A program made the translations under genes and the position numbers. From NCBI GenBank assembly GCA_026874595.1, contig CM049317.1:11752382-11816381 (forward strand): a DNA stretch of 64,000 nt. The letters are read 5' to 3'. The DNA comes from Sipunculus nudus (taxonomy: Eukaryota > Annelida > Sipuncula > Golfingiida > Sipunculidae). Positions 1-11,700 of the stretch are shown in pieces; the first letter of the stretch is position 1; every line of letters begins with the position of its first letter. The notes below the pieces were generated by a model. The model saw only the letters and a list, made by a program, of their open reading frames with translations, did not search any database and was not told the origin of the DNA.

Positions 1-2684
1 GATAATCCTACTGACGAGCCACAAGAGACAGATAAATCTGCAATTGATAAGTCGAAAAACTCTCAATATCCAGAATCAAAATACGAGTGTGTGTGGGGGG
101 GGGGGGGGGGGGGGGGGGCGATATAGCCACGACCTCAATTGACCTGACGGGGAGTGCGTGATCGATAGGTCTATTAGCCAATCAGCGAACGTGTTTGCCT
201 GACTGAAAACAAATACCGTCAGTAACCGTTTACAATGGCAAGGATACAAGTTTAGTTGTATCGTTTGTTTTTTATTGTAACCATGTTGAAAAACAGTGGG
301 CATGCGCTCATCCGCATTCAAATATGCATGACCGCTGTTACCGGTGTTAATATTAATAATAATATTAATAATACTGTTATAGTGACACTTATGTATAAAC
401 AGATACGGTGATCGATATTATTATTCAAAATACAAAAAAATACTTAGGATCAGCAAGAAACTATCGAAAAGCAATTAAAGGTACATTCTTGAATAATTGA
501 GTTATTCTTTAATAAAATTAGTACGCGTAAATGTCGGCTATAAATAGTGAAATGGCCATATTATTGCAAAAATGTTTCATAGAAATTATGTCTGTTCATT
601 TCTCTCCTAGCTGTCGATCTGAATGTTGGAAGTATTACCAAAATAATTAGTATATCTTAATACTAAATTTAATTTTGCCAAAAGTGACATAAATTTAAGT
701 ATTAAAAAACTAATTAATCATGGCTGTCATCGTTTGTTGAATTATGATTATAAGAAAAAAAATACAATAATATTGTATTGTATTGTCGCACGTATGGGGG
801 CATGTTGAGAGAAGGTGAAGGAAATAAATCTATTTTTCTGGTAGCTACTTAAAAAAAGGGAAAAAAAATCATATTTGTCATTGAAATTTCACTTGAAATC
901 ACACATGTATATGAGATAGTACCTATAGTTGGTACTAATATATTCTATTATATGTGGCATGTTATGAGAGCCATAAGTAATAATAAGAATTAATCATTCA
1001 ACAATCAACTAGGTATATAATATTCACTGACAATACATGTTTACCCGTGTTATGTAATTTTCAGTGAAATATTGTGAGAAAAATTTAAAAGTTAAATTAC
1101 AATAAATTAAGGCATGAATGAAAGTTTATATAAATATATACGGTATATAAGAATATATATTTATATATAAAAGACAATAACAACAGATTTAAGACTCACA
1201 AATAATATCCATATCATACATGCTTTTAATTTTCTTCTTGTGCACACATCTTTCTCCCTGAGTATAAACAGGGTGCTTCCTATTAAAAACATATATATAT
1301 ACATGCAATATTTGATAATGATTTTAATTTCAGGTTCAAGTCTGTTTTATATTTAAATTGTCTCACTATTTTATATTATCACATACATTAACATACACGA
1401 TATATGATTAACCACGTTGTAATGTTCACACGTCATCTAGCATTGATTTAACTTGACCTTCAAAAATGTATTGATTGAATATTTTAGGTACTGGCACTAG
1501 CTTAATTATTATTTTTCATTTCAGTTTATAGATAATTTTGACAAAAGCATCTTTAAAAAATTAAATAAAAAACTTCTTGAGCAATATTTCGTAATAATTT
1601 TTATGATAGAGTGACAAAATGATATCGACACTATTCAAATTCTTTGGCTAAACATGTAAAACACAGCATAAAAATTAACAAATTATAAAAAATTAGCAAA
1701 TGCCAGACCTGGCAAAAAGGAATATTTTTTTTTTTTCAAAATATTATGATACCGGTATATTTAATTTATTAAAATAACAACATCGACTCTATATCGGTAA
1801 TTTCTACTGGGGGAGTTAAAATTGATGAGATGCACGGTGCTTCATAAATAAAAAAAAAATATGTTTAGCCTAAGTGTTATAAATAGAGTGTATGGGTACT
1901 GCTCTTATTCAAGTCACGAGACAGTGTTGCGCCTACCGGGCAGACGAACAGACGCCAGACATGAATAAACACTTGAATTGTACACTGACTATCTCGATAA
2001 GGTAGAACTGCCATTCGTAAAAATTTATTGATGTTTCTTTGTTCAGTTTTTCTATATGAACCATACTGTAAATATACTTAATACTTTTTAATCTCACAAA
2101 TCGTACATATGAATAAGTTCAAAACACAATTTTCGTTTTTTATAGAGAGAGAAACCAGTCTGTTAGATATGTCCTTTATTTACCCATAATCCTTTTCGCG
2201 AGAAGCACACTGCAAACATTCCTACGCAAATATAGTGCCGACGCGATTTTATGGAGGGTGGCCTGGGGCCACCTTTTGATGCCATCTGCAAGTTAACGCT
2301 CCCTGACAGGTCTGCAGTGGTGTCTTAAACCGGCGCACGATGTCGCATAACTCAGTAGACCTTAGGTCATTTATAAATCCGGAACTCAGTGCAATAATGT
2401 GGACCCATATTTCTGTCTATAAAAAGTGTGCCCACATTTCAATGAAATATTTTACGCATTGACGCATAGTGTTGACGATCCTTCGGCTCCACTGGTTTAT
2501 TTTTCTTGTATGTTTAGGGAAAAAATAATTTTGCTGCTATATTCGAAAAATGGTTGTTTGATGTAAAAACGAAAAGGACGGCTTGACAAAGATGTCCGGA
2601 GACGACGTCATGCATAAAACTTCATGTAAATGTGTGGCCTGTTAATTAGGAAGATTATGTCGAATAAACAATAATGTCGATATA

Positions 2685-2686
<2 letters not shown>
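1..2686. other. AT-rich non-coding region, no gene seen
   Basis: I see no convincing coding exon, RNA gene or complete mobile element here. A run of about 22 G lies near 97-118 and is preceded by a short TG run. Several palindromic AT stretches such as TAATATTAATAATAATATTA occur near 347-367. The rest is intergenic or intronic sequence with many stops in all frames. A short segment near 1920-1990, GC-richer and ending in an AATAAA-like motif, could be a transposon tail, but I cannot assign it. Confidence 0.5.

Positions 2687-2688
<2 letters not shown>

Positions 2689-2749
<61 letters not shown>
2689..2749. repeat. (TA)n microsatellite followed by GAAAGTTAAGATA motif
   Basis: A TA dinucleotide tract of about 60 bases is followed directly by GGAAAGTTAAGATA. 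The same 3' neighbour, CGAAAGTTAAGATA, follows the TA tract at 6932-6988. This suggests that the two tracts belong to copies of one dispersed repeat rather than arising independently. Confidence 0.85.
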
Positions 2750-2751
<2 letters not shown>

Positions 2752-3299
2752 AAAGTTAAGATAAACAGTGACGCCTTTTAGATAGACGAAAGTCCGTTTC
2801 ACCACCTGCTGACCACCTGTTTTTTGTTGTTAATTTTCTTAAAAGTTTTTATTTTTCAATTATTTCCTGGAAAATTACATATGGAAGTGACAACCTAATA
2901 TTGCAATTAAGAATTTTACCAAAAATTCCCTGTTTATGTTTCACAACATTTTAGTCTCTTCACCATGATATGACAGATAAGATGTGTCCCTCCTTAAGTA
3001 ACCATTTTTGTTTTAGCTGATTATATTTTTTGGAGTGTTTACATGAGATCATCCAATCAGCAGCTGTCAGTTGAGGCTGTTTTGCATGTGACCAATGACC
3101 TTGACCGCCATAAGTAGGTCTGATATGTTGTAAAATGTAGACTGATTTCTCATATTTTCAGAAAATTCTTTTTCTCAAATAAGGTATAAGGAAGGTATTG
3201 AGTAACCTCGTTGAAAATTAGGTTCTTTAATTCTCTGCTCTACCCTGTGATTGTTTCCCTTGAAATGTAACTAATAAACATTTTCATAGCAAAAATCAG

Positions 3300-3460
3300 G
3301 TGGACATGGGGGGATGAAACGGACTATAACTGGTTTATTAACACAGGAGCTTTCGAAGTACAAAGACTTCTTCGTCAGGTGGTGATTAAGTGGGAACGTG
3401 TACAGAGATTATATATGATGGAACGATAATGTATAGAGTCCATAATGCCAGAAACAGTGT
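3300..3460 (-). repeat. possible retroelement 3'-tail fragment
   Basis: On the minus strand this segment reads like the short DEE-type tail (CTGACGAAGAAGTC, then a CTTCGAAAGCTCC motif) that often ends Penelope-like or LINE-type element fragments in animal genomes. No reverse transcriptase coding is attached. The assignment rests only on remembered resemblance and is weak. It could equally be an unrelated dispersed repeat. Confidence 0.2.
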
Positions 3461-3968
3461 ATTTATATGCTGATTGAATATTTAGTAATATTATAACCAT
3501 GGTGCCCTGGGTGGGCGGGGTATGGTGAGAACAAATCGCTTCACTCGGGAATTGACCTATCCATGAACTCTATGCGACCTTAATCGCAAATTCATTCAAT
3601 GAATAAACATAAGCATGGGACTAAGGAGCAACTAATCAGGTGACCTTAATCATTGTAAAGCGTCAATCATCTGACAAAAACAAAATTTTGCATAATTTAA
3701 CAGAGCTCTGTCAAACAGAACACGTGTAGTCTGTAAATACTACCAGTACCCATGTCGTCATGTTTTCCGGGATATTTTATTATATGAAGCAGACAGTATA
3801 AAACGTTTCTAGGCTATAGGTTGCGGGAGCCATTCCTCCGACTACCGAGTGAATAATAATGTCTTACCTGACACATGATTCGTATGGGACAAATAATCCA
3901 ATATATATTGCAACACAGTTCATATATGACTGCGATATAGTAAACAATGGTCAGGTGATACCAGTTGA

Positions 3969-4192
3969 TGACGTCAGTCAATATGACGTCGAGCGCCATC
4001 GCCCTTTGTGACATCATTATTATGTTATAATCAGCTCTCGCTACCGTGGGCTTGGAAGTCCATTTGTGTAGGAGTGTTTTGGGGGCTCATTATAATAATA
4101 ATAAGTTAAAAGGGCGGAGCATTTGGGCTGTGGTGGATAGGTCAATTACGCGAAACCGAATGAAGGTCGACGTCATCCATATAATGACGTCA
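3969..4192. promoter_or_regulatory. cluster of CRE-like TGACGTCA sites
   Basis: Two perfect palindromic TGACGTCA sites (3969-3976 and 4185-4192) and two one-mismatch sites (TGACGTCG at 3984-3991 and CGACGTCA at 4168-4175) lie within 224 bases. CREB/ATF bZIP factors bind this octamer in animals. The adjoining 4100-4460 segment is clearly more GC-rich than its surroundings, as a promoter might be. No convincing gene starts beside it, so a regulatory role is inference only. Confidence 0.3.
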
Positions 4193-4460
4193 CGTCGAAG
4201 TGGCGCCCGGTCTAAAGTGCGGCCCTCCGTGGTACAGTCCGCCATTTCCAATGGTAGTCCCTAACCGAGTCCCCCGTCGAATGCCAAAATCGTTCTGATT
4301 AATCGGTCGAGGGTGTGCCGCAAGCCGGATACCCAACCCTACTCCCTCTATGAGGGAGCAGGAGGTACGATTTCCCAGTGCTCTGTCCGGCCAAGGAGTT
4401 GTCTCTCCCGCCCCGACCATAGGGCCCGTTAGATGTTCCATGCTAGGCCGTCGGTATGCA
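4100..4460. other. GC-rich island, unassigned
   Basis: A 360-base block is markedly richer in G+C and CpG than the AT-rich surroundings. Open frames on both strands are short and show no domain. It may be a promoter-like island linked to the CRE cluster, or part of an old mobile element. I could not match it to rRNA or tRNA. Confidence 0.3.
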
Positions 4461-4682
4461 AAGAAAAAAATAAACATGAACGTATGGTAGAGACGTCAGA
4501 GTGCTACCCACCATATGTGTCGGCACTGTAGGCGACTGGCCATGACCCAAAACAAATCTTTCGGTGGCATTTTTTTGTTCTAGGCTGGCAATCGAGCTAT
4601 AAAGTATTTGGCTTATCAAAGCTCTTATTTTTGTCAATATATGTTGGTAAAAAATCTGGTCACACCAAATGGTACCACATTT

Positions 4683-4684
<2 letters not shown>

Positions 4685-4745
<61 letters not shown>
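4685..4745. repeat. (TA)n microsatellite
   Basis: An imperfect TA tract of about 60 bases lies inside a region with repeated copies of a GTGGTCACACC...TTTTTGTCAAT phrase (near 4640, 4770 and 4880). The tract is therefore probably part of a dispersed repeat. Confidence 0.85.
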
Positions 4746-6653
4746 GTAACACAAATTTTTATCGTCAAATAGAATGTGGTCATACCTTATTTTTGTCAAT
4801 ATGACACTCCGCGGCCCACATTGTCGGCTGCCTAGACAGTTCAATATTTATATACCCAATATAAAAAAAAAATTATATTTAAAATGTAGTCACACCTTAC
4901 TTTTGTCAATTTTCATTGGTAAAGTACTTGGTTTGAAAAAATGTGTAGGATTAAATATTGAAAAAAAGAAAGGATATTAGGCATTAAAAAAACAAAGTTT
5001 GGTTCTCAGGCCCTCTTTCAGGCCAAGCTTACATGACATTGAAGCAACCATTAAATATCAGATGTGGTTAGTACCAAGTTAACATAACACTTACATCTTA
5101 ATAAAACCCATCATGTAGTTGTCATAATTTTTTTATAAATATTTGCACTTAAGAATTAACCGTTATATTACATGTTAAACATTTGTTCCTCACCAGTGTT
5201 CTTCACAAAAGCTCATCTTGACTTTCTAAAAGAGTTTATTTGCAGCTTCAGTAGATGTGTATGATTTCTTGTTGTGGCCACCGTAAACATATACACAGAT
5301 AATGGATGTGTATTTTATTTTAAAATTAAATAATATATTCGGACACCTACTTTTGACCAAGCAATGGTTTTTACATCCCCGTTCAACAAATTTGAAATTT
5401 TGGGAGTTCTGGTACGCTTTTACATTTATCTCCAAATTGCAATTGAAAAAATGAAATTCATCCCTAACAGATATATTGACTGCCATGGTGCTGACAGGTT
5501 AATATTAAATACATGGAATTTCATATACATTTATATATGTATAGTCCTAAATTAAAAGTTGCGAGATCAACATATATATTCTGTATTTACTCGCTCAGTA
5601 CTCATAAAGAACTCTCTGGCCACGGGTTGTACAAACTTATCACCATGGGGGTAATCAAATGGTAGGGCAAAATAAACACACTATCAACAATGTATACACT
5701 GCCTTAATAATAAACTAAACTGGTCACTGAAAAAGTACATAAAATTCAATTACCTGTTTATGAAATAAAGTAAGACTATTTAGTTGCAGTGCATGAGAAT
5801 GTTTTGCACATGAACTGAATATGGTCATGCAAAACATGCCCACTTCTGTTTTATTTATAATGCATGCAATATGTTACTGGATGTAGTGGTATTCAAGTTC
5901 AAAATTTAATTTGGTTACATTTTTTTTTATATTTGATAATAGACCATTTCAGCATCTCGCCACTCGCAATGCATGCTAGTCAGGGTCAAAGGTCACCATA
6001 ACCAAAACACTTTCCTTGACCAAACATGTGCAAGGCAGAAATGGCGGAACGTCACGTTCCAATCCTTCCCATATATCTATCAATATTTTCAGTGGACGTC
6101 CTACCATAGAAAATGGCACCCTTTAAAAGTGTTACACACTGCTCCTAAGCAGGTAAGAGCTCTTCTGCTGGACTTTTTCAACAAAATGTAACAAATACGG
6201 GCACTCGTGCAGTCGCTCACACCAACTTGGCATCAGGCATAACTAAAAAAGACTGGCCTCTATCCCCCCCCCCGTTGGTTTCCGATTTTCTTCTGAAGAC
6301 TGATGAGACAAACTGTATAAAGCTAATGGTAAATATGAAATATAAATATTTTTAATGTTTCTTAGGGTCAGTTTCTCATCAAATATCTTGCATAATCAGA
6401 CAGACAGGCACTGTGGCCTCCTGTTTCTTGCTTTTCATCAATTGTATATCTGTTTTGTAATATTTAATGTTTTTAGGCGAGGTATTTTTAATGTTGCAAG
6501 TGTTTGTTTAATCTCAACCATTACCATTTTACCTTCAGCTGTTATTGCTGAGTATAATATTTTTATTAATCATAATGAGGAGATAAATGGCAGTGTCCAC
6601 ACATTTAAGAAAACAAAAATAAAACGTAAGTAAAAGATGGGTAATACAAATTG

Positions 6654-6655
<2 letters not shown>
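4746..6655. other. non-coding, dispersed repeat copies
   Basis: No gene is supported. The segment at 4812-4850 contains ACATTGTCGGCTGC followed by TAGACAGTTC, and this recurs at 21350-21385. The ATGTGGTCACACC-type phrase recurs at 4770, 4880 and 22995. A run of nine C lies near 6266. Open frames here are short and lack recognisable domains or splice context. Confidence 0.5.
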
Positions 6656-6707
<52 letters not shown>

Positions 6708-6927
6708 TCTAATCTAATGCACTTTTTATAATATCAAAATATATATAATATTATAATATAGTTCAATATTAATTATAAAAAAAAAATTATTATAATATAG
6801 TTCATAGTAATATGTTTATTTTTGATTAAAAAATATTGAGTTGATAAGTAAAAGTTACATATCTGTTATTTTTTAATTAAAAGTAGTTGTAAAATAAGTA
6901 CATGCAACAAGAATATATAGTTACGGC

Positions 6928-6988
<61 letters not shown>
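6656..6988. repeat. two (TA)n microsatellites
   Basis: TA tracts run at about 6656-6704 and 6932-6988 with AT-rich sequence between them. The second is followed by CGAAAGTTAAGA and then more TA up to 7016, where the Gypsy-1 LTR begins. Gypsy-1 therefore appears to have inserted into a TA microsatellite. Confidence 0.85.
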
Positions 6989-6991
<3 letters not shown>

Positions 6992-7016
6992 AAGTTAAGA
7001 TATATATATATATATA

Positions 7017-8116
7017 TGTCACCCCTGACTTAACGTGATAACTTTACAACGGATATTTCTCTAATCAAGAAATTAGATCCCGGTCATTACAGGTGACATT
7101 TCCAGGTTCTTTTAAGGACGTGTATAAAAATACCAGACAATCATACACCCAGATCAATAGAAACTATGAGCCATCAGGTTAAATTCACAAATATAATTCA
7201 AGACAATACATACAGAGACATAGATGTGAGTGTGTGTGCGTTGATGTGTCAATACGACAGTCCTTCACATTAAAATTACAGGATATTTACTGAGTCCATG
7301 GTTTGTATAAAAATAATAAAGTCCAGACCCTTCAGAGCTCCCGTTACTGTTTTGGGTAGAATCTAGCGTATGGTTAGTACCATATAGTCTTTCTGAGTTT
7401 AGCGATCTTCAACTGATCTTGCTCGACAGCGACCCGGGTAGGTTTACGTTCACATGAATGGTAATAGCTCTCTTTGTTTACATATGAGCTTAGAGTCCTT
7501 GACCTTACTCGTGTAGCAATTGTTTCACGGCTTACAGCGATTATATATCTAGGTCAAGCTGAACTTGGCCGGCAGGTGACGCGTGCGCACTTACTTTACC
7601 GCCAATACGATGCTCTGTCGGCAGCACGGCTGTGATCTCGTGGGCTGGGCCCTTGCCTCATGTAGAAGCTTGCTTCTATGCCGTTCCTGGCGGGTTTAAG
7701 CTTTTCAATGTTCTTTCTGCCGTGCGTGCGTGCTGCCTCTTCAAGCTTCAAGATCCAACCCCGCAGCGTCCCGCGTCTCTCTCTGAACTCTGACGTCACA
7801 ATCGCCTGTGCACTGTGTACGGCGATCCGGTTCTCTGATTGACTTATGGCTCAAGTGTCCCATATAAGGATATATGTGATCTAGTATGACTGCTAGCCTC
7901 ACCATGGCGACCCACATACCAGACGTAATACACGCAATGCGTGACACAGATAAATCAGCTGATAGCCGATGGGATTTCATACAAGAATACACAATATATA
8001 AACAATCAAGACATGTCAACGCTTTAGGATGACGCTTCACGTCAATATCAAAAGAGAACAGACTTCGTTAAACTATGATACAAAACACCGTACATATTGT
8101 CACCGATTTTCTGTCA
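7017..8116 (-). repeat. Gypsy-1 3' LTR
   Basis: This is a direct copy of 13646-14793 with scattered substitutions. It lacks a ~40-base stretch present near 13688-13730 in the partner. It carries a perfect CRE octamer TGACGTCA at 7791-7798, which is conserved at 14466-14473 in the other LTR. An AT-rich TATATA motif lies near 7990. On the minus strand it is preceded by a polypurine tract. The outer side is (TA)n. Confidence 0.88.
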
Positions 8117-8333
8117 CCCCCTCCTTTTAAAGAAAATACACAGTATTTTCTCGATACATCGTATCGTTCTATCTCACAGGGTCCAGCTAAACATATTTAC
8201 ATATAGCAATACATAGCAATACATAAGGGTCATGTAACAAGATGTCATTAGTACATGCCCACGGTCCATGACACAGGGCAAAATCCTGTACATGTTTAGA
8301 CTTAACTGGCTAAACATTATAGCTCATTACATC

Positions 8334-9423
8334 CTAACACTCAGGCAGTCTGCTAAGAAAGTCAGGTCCATGGTTTAGTTTACCTGACACTGCTTCAATA
8401 TCAAATCTAAACTCTTGTAGAACCAGTGCCCATCTCATTACTCTCTTATTAGCACATTTAGATTTGATAATACACTTTAATGGTTTGTGGTCGGTCTAAA
8501 TGGTGAACGGTCTACAAGCCAGGTACATCTCAAATTTCTGTACAGACCATACAATTGCTAATGACTCTTTCTCGATGGTGGAGTAATTTCTCTCCCTGGG
8601 CAATAGTTTACGACTGGCATAAGCTACTGGGTGCATGATCCCCTCGTGTCTTTGCATCAGGATACAGCCAATACCCACATCAGATGCATCACATTTCAAA
8701 TAAAATCGTGTACTGAAATCAGGTAGCTTCAGTATTGGAGGGTCTGACAGTTTAGCCTTTAGAGAACAGTACGCGTTCTCGTGTACGGGTTTCCAGTCTA
8801 GTTTGTTAGGTTGACCTTTCCGCGTTAGATCAGTCAAGGGCACCGCTATTTCCGCATAGTTTGGCACGAATTTTCGATAGTACCCTGTAAGACCTAGGAA
8901 TGCTCGCAAAGCCTTCTTTGTCTTAGGTCTATCAGTGCTCTGTATTCTCTTGAGCAAAACCGGATTAGTGGCCAAGTTGCCCGTGCCTACAAGGTGTCCC
9001 AAAAACTCTAAGCTCTGGTAGCCTATGATGGTTTTATCTGGTTTAGCTGCTAAGTTTGCACATTCTAGTCTAACTAGCACTTCTCTAAGAGTTCTTAAGT
9101 GCTCGTCCCAAGTCTCTGCGTGTATTAACAGGTCATCTACATAACACACTACATTCGGCACGTCGCTGAACATTTTCCGCATCATGCGAGTGAAAACCGC
9201 AGTTACCAGGCCGAATGGCATGACCCTAAATTGGTTATGGCCATCGGGTGTAACAAAGGCCGTCTTAACCCTGGATTCCTCAGAAACAGGGATCTGCCAG
9301 TAACCTTTCGTCAGGTCAAGCTTTGTTAATACTGGCTTTTCGCGACTTCGACAAAAAGTGTGTTCGGATCCGGCATGGGTTCAGGATCGAACACGACTGA
9401 TTGGTTCAGCTTTCGGTAGTCTA
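8334..9423 (-). pseudogene. Gypsy-1 RT (C-terminal part) and RNase H
   Basis: The minus-strand frame encodes the central and thumb parts of a Ty3/gypsy reverse transcriptase (YVDD active site, FLGH, GYYRKF motifs), then RNase H (catalytic D in LKCDASDVG, E in STIEKESLA, D in TDHKPL). The frame ends at TAG 8334-8336 after the FLSRLPE motif. An in-frame TAG at about 8496 replaces a glutamine codon just before TDHKPL in RNase H. RT is joined upstream to the GPY/F-bearing frame at 9424-10293 by a frameshift near 9470. This part is the end of pol, because integrase lies upstream. It is non-functional as it stands. Confidence 0.85.
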
Positions 9424-10316
9424 TCACGAATCTAGTCTTACCGTCAGGTTTCCTAAGCAGGATACAGGGGACGCATAGCTAGAATCTGACTGTTCAATAA
9501 TGCCTAAGTTTAACAGTTCCTGGATTTCTGTTCGCATTGTCTCTCGCAGTTCAAAAGGCACCCTATAGGGCCTAGTTTTTACAGGTACATCAGATGAGAG
9601 TTTAATGCTACATTCTACAACATTGGTGAGCTTGGGTACATCTGTGAATACATCCCCATATTGCCTAAGCAGACTAAGTATTTCATGGCGCTGACGCTTG
9701 CTTAGGTCGGCATTTACCTGAACATCTCGCTCAGTCTGGCGGCGCGCATACGACGGTAACGACATGTGGGCATCCTCATCAATCCCTTCTGGGTTTAACT
9801 CTCCGAACACGGGAGGCTCTGTTTCACCGTCTACACCGTCAGGATCATGTATGGAATCAGGTGCGCCCTGGGCTACCGCTGCCAGAATATGCTGGGGCTC
9901 GTTCCTAGCATGGTACCGTTTCAGCATATTCACGTGGAAGGTTTTAACCATATCGCCAATCTTAATCCGATAGTCTAAGTCCCCAACCCTGTTTACAATA
10001 GTATAGGGGCCTTTCCACTGTACCATTAATTTGTTCCGCTCCGTCGGGAGTAACAACAAAACTTCGTCTCCGGCCTCAAACTTGCGCGTGCATTTACCTC
10101 TATAATATAACAGTTTGTGTCTGTTCGCTGATTTGTTCAACGCCTCTCTAGCTAACGCGCATGTGTCGCTTAGTTTGTCTTGTAGGTCCAGGACGTATTG
10201 GTACGTGGTTTTAGTCTCGACGCTAGTATCTCGCTTGGTCCACAGATCCCTAAGAATCCGCATCGGTCCTCTAACGATCCTACCATAGAGCAACTCAAAG
10301 GGTGAGAACCCTGTGC
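9424..10316 (-). pseudogene. Gypsy-1 integrase tail (GPY/F) fused to RT N-terminus
   Basis: One uninterrupted minus-strand frame runs from an integrase C-terminal region (GDEVLLLLPT, GPYTIVNRVG, FHVNMLKRYH) straight into the N-terminal part of an RT precursor (linker with EILSLLRQYGDVFTDVP, then RPYRVPFELR and LGIIEQSDSSYASP). It is the direct physical evidence that integrase precedes RT in this element. The frame breaks near 9470 by a small indel before the VIDYRKLN region. Its 5' two thirds (9809-10448) are one of two copies of a 640-bp tandem duplication. Confidence 0.85.
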
Positions 10317-11088
10317 TCTCATGTGGCGCTTCTCGCTACGCAAAAAGCACAGCGCTGAGGTACCGATCCCAATCTCGCGGTCTTTCCTCGCACATCCGTT
10401 TCAACATTAACTTTAACGTGCCATTGAATCTCTCCACCATTCCTTTGCACGGGAGGATCTGTTTCACCGTCTACACCGTCAGGATCATGTATGGAATCAG
10501 GTGCGCCCTGGGCTACCGCTGCCAGAATATGCTGGGGCTCGTTCCTAGCATGGTACCGTTTCAGCATATTCACGTGGAAGGTTTTAACCTTATCGCCAAT
10601 CATAATCCGATAGTCTAAGTCCCCAACCCTGTTTACAATAGTATAGGGGCCTTTCCACTGTACCATTAATTTGTTCCGCTCCGTCGGGAGTAAAAACAAA
10701 ACTTCGTCTCCGGCCTCAAACCTGCGCGTGATTTTACCTCTATAATATAACAGTTTGTGTCTGTTCGCTGATTTGTTCAACGCCTCTCTAGCTAACGCGC
10801 ATGTGTCGCTTAGTTTGTCTTGTAGGTCCAGGACGTATTGGTACGTGGTTTTAGTCTCGACGCTAGTATCTCGCATGGTCCACAGATCCCTAAGAATCCG
10901 CATCGGTCCTCTAACGATCCTACCATAGAGCAACTCAAAGGGTGAGAACCCTGTGCTCTCATGTGGCGCTTCTCGCTACGCAAAAAGCACGGCGCTGAGG
11001 TACCGATCCCAATCTCGCGGTCTTTCCTCGCACATCCGTTTCAACATTAACTTTAACGTACCATTGAATCTCTCCACCATTCCTTTGC
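9809..11088. repeat. 640-bp tandem duplication inside Gypsy-1 pol
   Basis: Two adjacent near-identical units run at about 9809-10448 and 10449-11088 with a period of 640 bases. Each contains the last part of the integrase core, the GPY/F-like segment and the start of the linker. Differences are a handful of substitutions. Because 640 is not a multiple of three, the duplication itself breaks the pol frame. Both copies share the same in-frame TAG after the AVLFA motif, so that nonsense mutation either predates the duplication or was spread by gene conversion. Confidence 0.9.
10319..10936 (-). pseudogene. Gypsy-1 duplicated integrase tail (second copy)
   Basis: This minus-strand frame repeats the first two thirds of the 9424-10293 product (LLYGRIVRGPMRI, GPYTIVNRVG, FHVNMLKRYH). 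It then runs out of frame into the duplicated integrase end, so its last ~35 residues are nonsense. It arises from the 640-bp tandem duplication and would not occur in an intact element. Confidence 0.85.
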
Positions 11089-11700
11089 AAATAGGATAGT
11101 AAGGAGTAGTGGTGAGCTGTTTTACAGACAAAACACGGCTAACTTCACGCATGAAGTCTGACGTAAATTGTGTTCCCATGTCGGTAAGCACCTCTGACGG
11201 CACTCCTATCCACGCATAAATATCAACTAGCGCATCAGCCAAAGAGACAGTATCTATGTTCTTTAAAGCAAAAGCCTCCGGATATCTAGTGGCATAATCC
11301 ATAACGGTCAGAATATACCTGTGACCTCTCTCCGACGCTGGATGGATCGGCCCAACCAGATCCATCGAAATTCTACGCCAGGGCTCATCAATAAATGGCA
11401 TCTGGCCTAACGTAGCTCCAGGCACCTTGCCTTTCGGTATGGTTTTCTGGCAAATGGGACAGGACTTGCAAAACTCAGCAATGTCATTATACATCCCTTT
11501 CCAGAAAAAGTGAGTTCTCACGCGGTCGTGCGTTTTGTCTATGCCCTGATGGCCCGCCATAACCGCTTCGTGGCCCATCCTCATGACGTCGTACCGTAAC
11601 GTCTGGGGTACCACCACTCGAGATCCATCTTAATCTCCCCGTTTATCACTCACAACCAGAACTAAATATCCGTCCTCAATTCTAAATGGACTATCATTTC
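10976..11700 (-). pseudogene. Gypsy-1 integrase core
   Basis: The minus-strand frame encodes an integrase with an HHCC zinc-binding domain (H in MGHEAVMAGH, CKSCPICQ) and a DD(35)E core (D in SMDLVGP, D in LTDMGTQF, E in GMVERFNG). The frame closes at TAG about 10976 after AVLFA, where a tyrosine codon would be expected. Upstream, an in-frame TAA near 11628 separates it from the conserved FRIEDGYLVLV segment, and a frameshift near 11700-11740 separates it from gag-protease. Start and stop are therefore set by mutations, not by gene design. Confidence 0.85.

Noticed and set aside
3814-4017. Minus-strand ~50-residue hydrophobic frame ending at a donor-like CAG|GTAAGA
   Set aside because: One donor match with no partner exon, and low-complexity hydrophobic composition. 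The CRE motifs lie inside it, so coding is doubtful.
2608-4844. Open frames built on (TA)n tracts (poly Ile-Tyr) at 2608-2805 and 4443-4844
   Set aside because: They are translations of microsatellites with no start context, splice sites or domain.
7596-8040. Frames in the Gypsy-1 LTRs (7596-8040, 14148-14752)
   Set aside because: They recur in both LTRs with substitutions that do not look synonymous. They are LTR sequence, not genes.
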